Source: Liquidambar formosana
Taxonomy: Eukaryota; Streptophyta; Magnoliopsida; Saxifragales; Altingiaceae
Direction: 5' to 3'
Length of the DNA: 64,000 nucleotides
Assembly: GCA_039720395.1 (NCBI GenBank)
Contig: JBBPBK010000082.1
Span: 274,952 to 338,951 of the forward strand
Of the stretch, positions 57,831 to 64,000 are shown piece after piece. Each line of letters opens with the position of its first letter. The stretch's first letter is position 1. Below the pieces are notes generated by a model. It saw only the letters and a list, made by a program, of their open reading frames with translations, made no database searches and was not told where the DNA came from. A program made the position numbers and the translations under genes.

Positions 57831-60800
57831 AATTGAGTATAGTGAGTGTTGCGAACTCTAGGGAGCCTCCTATGAATTTTTTTTGAGTATAGAGCCTCAA
57901 TGGATGTCTAGGAAGCGTTGTGATGCTCCCACCAGTCTATGGTGACTCTTACAAAATCTAATGAGCGTCATGGACTCTAGAAAGCCCCCTACGATATTTC
58001 GGAGCGTATAGAGCTCCTACGGTTATCTAGAAACCGTTGTGAGGCTCCCACGAGTGTTTAATGACCCTAATTGGGTATAGCGAGTTTTGTGAGCTCTAGA
58101 GAGCCTCCTATGAATTTTTCTACGTGTATTGAACCTCAGTGGATGTCTAGGTAGCGTTGTGAGGCACCCACCAGTCTATGGTGACTCTAACTGAGTCTAT
58201 GGAGCGTCGTGGACTCTTGAAACGCTCGTACGATATTTTGGAGCGTATAGAGCTCTTATGAGTATCTAGAATGCCTTATGAGGCTCCCACGAGTGTTTGG
58301 CGACTTGAATTGAGGATAGTGAGTGTTGTGAACTCTAGAGAGCCTCCTATGAATTTTTTTTTTTTTTTAATGTGCATAGAGCCCCTCAATGGATGTCTAG
58401 GAAGCGTTGTGGGGCTCCCACTAGTCTATGGTAAATCTACCTGTGTCTACAGAGCCTCATGGTCTCTAGAAAGCCTCCTACGGTATTTTGGAGCGTATAG
58501 AGCTCTTACGGTTATCTAGATAGCGTTGTGAGGCTCCCACGAGTCTTCGATGACTCTAATTGAGCATAGTGAGCGTTGCGAACTCTAGAGAGCCTCCTAT
58601 GAATTTTATTTTTGAGTGTAGAGCCTCAATGGATGTCTAGGAAGCGTTGTGAGGCTCCCACCAGTCTATGGTGACTCTAATTGAGTCTACAGAGCATCGT
58701 GGACTCTAGAAAGCCTCCTACGATATTTTGGAGCGTATAGAGCTCCTACGGGTATCTAGAAAGCGTTATGAGGCTCCCACAAGTGTTTGACTGCCATAAT
58801 TGAGCATGGCAACTGTTGTGAACTCTAGGGTGCCTCCTATGAATTATTTTTTTTAATGTGTATAGAGCCTCAATGGATGTCTAAGAAGCGTTGTGGGGTC
58901 TATGGTAAATCTACCTAAGTCTACAGAGCGTCATGGACTCTAGGAAGCCTCCTACGATATTTTGGAGCATATAAAGCTCTTACGGTTATCTAGAAAGCGT
59001 TGTGAGGCTCCCACGAGTCTTCGATGACTCTAATTGAGTATAGTGACCGTTGCGAACTCTAGAGAGCCTCCTACGAATTTTTTTTTTGAGTATAGAGCCT
59101 CAATGGAAGTCTAGGAAGCGTTGTGATGCTCCCACCAGTCTATGGTGACTCTTGCTGAGTCTACAGAGCGTCATGGACTCTAGAAAGCCTCCTACGATAT
59201 TTCGGAGCGTATAGTGCTCCTATGGGTCTAGAAAGCGTAGTGAGGCTTACTCGAGTCTTTGATGACTCTAACTGAGTATAACAAGCGTTGTGAACTCTCG
59301 AGAGCCTCCTAAGAATTTATTTACATGTATAGAGCCTCCGTGGATGTCTAGGGAGCGTTATGAGGCTCCCACCAATCAATGGTGACTCTAACTGAGTCTA
59401 CAGAGTGTCGTGGACTCTAGAAAGCCTCGTACGATATTTCGGAGCATATGCAGCTCCTATAGGTGTCTAGAAAGCGTTGTGACGCTTACTCGAGTCTTTG
59501 ACGTCTCTAATTGTGTATAACAAGCGTTTTGAACTATAGGGCGCCTCCTAAGAATTTTTTTATGTGTATAGAGCCTCAGTGGGTGGCTGGGAAGCGTTGT
59601 GAGGCTCCCACCAGTCTATGGTGACTCTAACTGAGTCTATAGAGCGTCGTGGACTCGAGAAAGCTTCCTAAAATATTTTGAAGCGTATAGAGCTCCTACG
59701 GGTATCTGGAAGCGTTATGAGGCTCCCACGAGTCTTTAACCACTCTAATTGGGTTTAGTGAGTGTTGTGAACTCTAGAGAGCCTCCAATGAATTTTTTTT
59801 TTTAGGTGTATAAGGCCTCATTGGATGTTTAGAAAGCGTTGTGGGGCTTCCACGTTTCTACGACTACTTTTATTCTGTCTAGAGGGAAACATGGACTCTT
59901 GAAAGCTTGCTACAATTTTTTTGCAATGTATAGTGCTCCTATGGGTATCTAGAAAGCGTTTTGAGGCTCCCGCGAGTGTTTGATGACTCCAATTTAGTAT
60001 AGCGGGTGTTGTGAGCTCTAGAGAGCCTCCTATACATTTTTTTACATGTATTGAACCTATATGGATGTCTAGGCAGCGTTGCGAGGCACCCACCAGTCTA
60101 TGGTGACTCTAACTGAGTCTATGGAGCGTCGTGGACTCTTGAAACCCTCGTACGATATTTTGGAGCGTATAGAGCTCTTATGAGTATCTAGAAAGCGTTA
60201 TGAGGCTCCCACGAGTGTTTGGCGACTTGAATTGAGGATAGTGAGTGTAGTGAACTCTAGAGAGCCTCCTATGAATTTTTTTTTTTTTTTAATGTGCATA
60301 GAGCCTCAATGGATGTCTAGGAAGCGTTGTGGGGCTCCCACCAGTCTATGGTAAATCTACCTGAGCCTACAGAGCCTCATGGTCTCTAGAAAGCCTCCTA
60401 CGGTATTTTGGAGCGTATAGAGCACTTACGGTTATCTAGAAAGCATTGTGAGGCTCCCACGAGTCTTCGATGACTCTAATTGAGCATAGTGAGCGTTGCG
60501 AACTCTAGAGAGCCCCCTATGAATTTTTTTTTGAGTATAGAGCCTCAATGAATGTCTAGGAAGCGTTGTGAGGCTCCCACCAGTCTATGGTGACTCTAAC
60601 TGAGTCTACAGAGCGTCGTGGACTCTAGAAAGCCTCCTACGATATTTTCGAGCGTATAGAGCTCCTACGGGTATCTAGAAAGCGTTATGAGGCTCCAACG
60701 AGTGTTTGACTGCCATAATTGAGCATAGAAACTATTGTGAACTCTAGGGAGCCTCCTATAAATTATTTTTTTAATGTGTATAGAGCCTCAATGGATGTCT

Positions 60801-63800
60801 AGGAAGTGTTGTGGGGTCTATGGTAAATCTACCTGAGTCTACAGAGCGTCATGGACTCTAGAAAGCCTCCTACGATATTTTGGAGCATATAAAGCTCTTA
60901 CGGTTATCTAGAAAGCGTTTTGAGGCTCCCACGAGTCTTCGATGACTCTAATTGAGTATAGTGAATCTTGCAAACTCTAGAGAGCCTCCTATGAATTTTT
61001 TTTTAGTATAGAGCCTCAATGGATGTCTAGGAAGCGTTGTGATGCTCCCACCAGTCTATGATGACTCTTACAGAATCTACAGGGCGTCATGGACTCTAGA
61101 AAGCGCCCTACGATATTTCGGAGTGTATAGAGCTCCTACGGTTATCTAGAAACCGTTGTGAGGCTACCACGAGTTTTTAATGACTCTAATTGGTATAGCG
61201 AGTGTTGTGAGCTCTAGAGAGCCTCCTATGAATTTTTCTACGTGTATTGAACCTCAGTGGACGTCTAGGCAGCGTTGTGAGGCACCCACCAGTCTATGGT
61301 GACTCTAACTGAGTCTATGGAGCGTCGTGGACTCTTGAAACCCTCGTACGATATTTTGGAGCGTATAGAGCTCTTATGAGTACCTAGAAAGCGTTATGAG
61401 GCTCCCACGGGTGTTTGGCGACTTGAATTGAGGATAGTGAGTATTGTGAACTCTAGAGAGCCTCCTATGAATTTTTTTTTTTTAATGTGCAAAGAGCCTC
61501 AATGGATGCCTAGGAAGCGTTGTGGGGCTCCCACCAGTCCATGGTAAATCTAACTGAGTCTACAGAGCCTCATGGTCTCTAGAAAGCCTCCTACGGTATT
61601 TTGGAGCGTATAGAGCTCTTACGGTTATCTAGATAGCGTTGTGAGGCTCCCACGAGTCTTCGATGACTCTAATTAAGCATAGTGAGCATTGCGAACTCTA
61701 GAGAGCCTCCTATGAATTTTTTTTTTTTAATGTGCATAGAGCCTCAATGGATGTCTAGGAAGTGTTGTGGGGCACCCACCAGTCTATGGTAAATCTAACT
61801 GAGTCTACAGAGCCTCATGGTCTCTAGAAAGCCTCCTACGGTATTTTGGAGCGTTTAGAGCTCTTACAGTTATCTAGAAAGCGTTGTGAGGCTCCCACGA
61901 GTCTTCGATGACTCTAATTGAGCATAGTGAGCGTTGCGAACTCTAGAGAGCCCCCTATGAATTTTTTTTTGAGTATAGAGCCTCAATGAATGTCTAGGAA
62001 GCGTTGTGAGGCCCCCACCAGTCTATGGTGACTCTAACTGAGTCTACAGAGCGTCGTGGACTCTAGAAAGCCTCCTACGATATTTTCGAGCGTATAAAGC
62101 TCCTACGGGCATCTAAAAAGCGTTATGAGGCTCCCACGAGTGTTTGACTACCATAATTGAGCATAGAAACTGTTGTGAACTCTAGGGAGCCTCCTCTGAA
62201 TTATTTTTTTAATGTGTATAGAGCCTCAATTGATGTCTAGGAAGCGTTGTGGGGTCTATGGTAAATCTACCTGAATCTACAGAGCGTCATGGACTCTAGA
62301 AAGCCTCCTACGATATTTTGGAGCATATAAAGCTCTTACGGTTATCTAGAAAGCGTTATGAGGCTCCCACGAGTCTTCGATGACTCTAATTGAGTATAGT
62401 GAGTGTGGCGAACTCTAGAGAGCCTCCTATGAATTTTTTTTTAGTATAGAGCCTCAATGGATGTCTAGGAAGCGTTGTGATGCTCCCACCAGTCAATGGT
62501 GACTCTTTCAGAATCTACAGAGCGTCATGGACTCTAGAAAGCCCCCTACGATATTTCGAAGCGTATAGAGCTCCTACGGTTATCTAGAAACCGTTGTGAG
62601 GCTCCCACGAGTGTTTAATGACCCTAATTGGGTATAGCGAGTGTTGTGAGCTCTAGAGAGCCTCCTATGAATTTTTCTACGTGTATTGAACCTCAGTGGA
62701 TGTCTAGGCAGCGTTGTGAGGCACCCACCAGTCTATGGTGACTCTAACTGAGTCTATGGAGCGTCGTGGACTCTTGAAACCCTCGTACGATATTTTGGAG
62801 CATATAGAGCTCTTATGAGTATCTAGAATGCCTTATGAGGCTCCCACGAGTGTTTGGCGACTTGAATTGAGGACAGTGAGTGTTGTGAACTCTAGAGAGC
62901 CTCCTATGAATTTTTATTTTTTTTAATGTGCATAGAGCCCCTCAATGGATGTCTAGGAAGCGTTGTGGGGCTCCCACTGGTCTATGGTAAATCTACCTGA
63001 GTCTACAGAGCCTCATGGTCTCTAGAAAGCCTCCTACGGTATTTTGGAGCGTATAGAGCTCTTACGGTTATCTAGATAGCGTTGTTAGGTGCCCACGAGT
63101 CTTCGATGACTCTAATTGAGCATAGTGAGCGTTGCGAACTCTAGAGAGCCTCCTATGAATTTTGTTTTTGAGTATAGAGCCTCAATGGATGTCTAGGAAG
63201 CGTTGTGAGGCTCCCACCAGTCTATGGTGACTCTAACTGAGTCTACAGAGCATCGTGGACTCTAGAAAGCCTCCTACGATATTTTGGAGCGTATAGAGCT
63301 CCTACGGGTATCTAGAAAGCATTATAAGGCTCCCATAAGTGTTTGACTGCCATAATTGAGCATGGCAACTGTTGTGAACTCTAGGGAGCCTCCTATGAAT
63401 TATTTTTTTAATGTGTATAGAGCCTCAATGGATGTCTGGGAAGCGTTGTGGGGTCTATGGTAAATCTACCTGAGTCTACAGAGCATCATGGACTCTAGAA
63501 AGCCTCCTACGATATTTTGGAGCGTATAAAGCTCTTACGGTTATCTAGAAAGCGTTGTGAGGCTCCCACGAGTCTTCGATGACTCTAATTGAGTATAGCG
63601 AGCGTTGCGAACTCTAGAGAGCCTCCTACGAATTTTTTTTTTGAGTATAGAGCCTCAATGGAAGTCTAGGAAGCGTTGTGATGGTCCCACCAGTCTATGG
63701 TGAGTCTTGCTGAGTCTACAGAGCGTCATGGACTCTAGAAAGCCTCCTACGATATTTCGGAGCGTATAGTGCTCCTATGGGTCTAGAAAGCGTAGTGAGG

Positions 63801-64000
63801 CTTACTCGAGTCTTTGATGACTCTAACTGAGTATAACAAGCGTTGTGAACTCTCGAGAGCCTCCTAAGAATTTATTTACGTGTATAGAGCCTCAGTGGAT
63901 GTCTAGGGAGCGTTATGAGGCTCCCACCAATCAATGGTGACTCTAACTGAGTCTACAGAGCGTCGTGGATTCTTGGAAGCCTCGTACGATATTTCGGAGG
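57831..64000. repeat. Right satellite array (core edge, then flank-type HOR)
   Basis: The first ~120 bp still has core variants (CTAGGGAGCC). From about 57950 private changes accumulate: AATCTAATGAGCG, AGTTTTGTGAG, CTAGGTAGCG, GAAACGCTCG, CCTGTGTCTAC and TTTTATTTTTGAGTG. The order is then types 10-16, X and Y (59583-60064), 19, 20, 8 (60552), 9, 10/3, 4, 5, 7, 8 (61990) and 9-16. The part from about 58390 to 60552 is collinear with about 2405-4563 of the left flank (marker offsets about 55986-55989 bp). Copies here differ from each other more than core copies do, which suggests an older, less homogenised domain. No gene is seen. Confidence 0.88.
59583..60064. repeat. Flank-specific dimers X and Y, copy 3
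   Basis: The third X/Y pair, on the other side of the core from copies 1 and 2. It differs from them at several sites, for example CCACGTTTCTACGACTAC for CCACGTGTCTACGGCTAC, TTATTCTGTC for TTATTATGTC, and TATACATTTTTTTACATG for TATAAATTTTTTTACGTG. A 91-codon minus-strand open frame (59818-60093) covers Y and is considered chance. Confidence 0.85.

Noticed and set aside
58271..58519. 82-codon plus-strand open frame
   Set aside because: Lies across two ordinary satellite dimers and encodes a run of F from the T tract. Equivalent dimers elsewhere do not keep it open.
59818..60093. 91-codon minus-strand open frame in dimer Y copy 3
   Set aside because: Same reason: a chance frame in a diverged satellite dimer with no recognisable domain.
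1..64000. Telomeric repeats, rRNA/5S or tRNA genes, LTR or centromeric Gypsy elements
   Set aside because: No TTTAGGG tracts, no recognisable rRNA or tRNA core, and no LTR pairs or gag-pol domains other than the LINE were seen on either strand.
1..64000. CENP-B box or named centromere satellite
   Set aside because: No convincing match to the vertebrate CENP-B box core was noticed, and I do not recognise the monomer. A centromeric role is therefore only a possibility.

Overview
The window looks like a plant (probably eudicot) heterochromatic satellite block. About 58 kb of the 64 kb is one tandemly repeated satellite family with no credible host gene. The only other element is a full-length L1-type (LINE) retrotransposon on the minus strand. 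Its ORF1 (DUF4283 plus CCHC knuckle) and ORF2 (endonuclease, reverse transcriptase, zf-RVT, no RNase H) have the layout of plant L1 elements. That, not the satellite, is the main reason for calling it a plant; I do not recognise the satellite and cannot name the species.

The satellite is nested. A motif like AGCGTTGTGGACTC recurs four times per ~240 bp (alternately ~50 and ~70 bp apart). These form two diverged ~120-bp halves (A about 119 bp, B about 124 bp), and the halves form a ~240-bp dimer. Distinguishable dimer types then follow each other in fixed orders (higher-order repeats, HORs). I number the types 1-16 along the 3.84-kb HOR, plus X, Y, 19 and 20, which are seen only in the outer flanks.

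Layout: 1-12262 is a flank-type array with X/Y dimers, 1.69-kb loops and long duplications. 12263-12900 is a damaged or chimeric junction. 12900-23430 is a partial and then two complete 16-dimer HORs (~3.83 kb). 23431-40625 is eight 9-dimer HORs (~2.15 kb). 40626-44472 is one more 16-dimer HOR. 44473-51642 is four and a bit 7-dimer HORs (~1.69 kb). 51643-57815 is the LINE, flanked by a 15-bp target-site duplication. 57816-64000 is satellite again, soon becoming the diverged flank type with X/Y dimers.

The main result is that 16 = 9 + 7. Dimers 1-5 and 8-12 of the long HOR are paralogues seven dimers apart, and exchange between them predicts exactly the 9-dimer (loss) and 7-dimer (gain) forms that now occupy most of the core. 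At least two different exchange points are visible among the 9-dimer units. The LINE has both reading frames open, all expected catalytic residues, a 15-T tail (poly-A on its own strand) and a perfect TSD, so it is probably young. It lies within roughly 1 kb of the right edge of the homogenised core. Several sites carry both alternatives of a diagnostic difference, or clusters of small deletions, which suggests consensus or assembly error, so exact copy numbers should be treated with caution.
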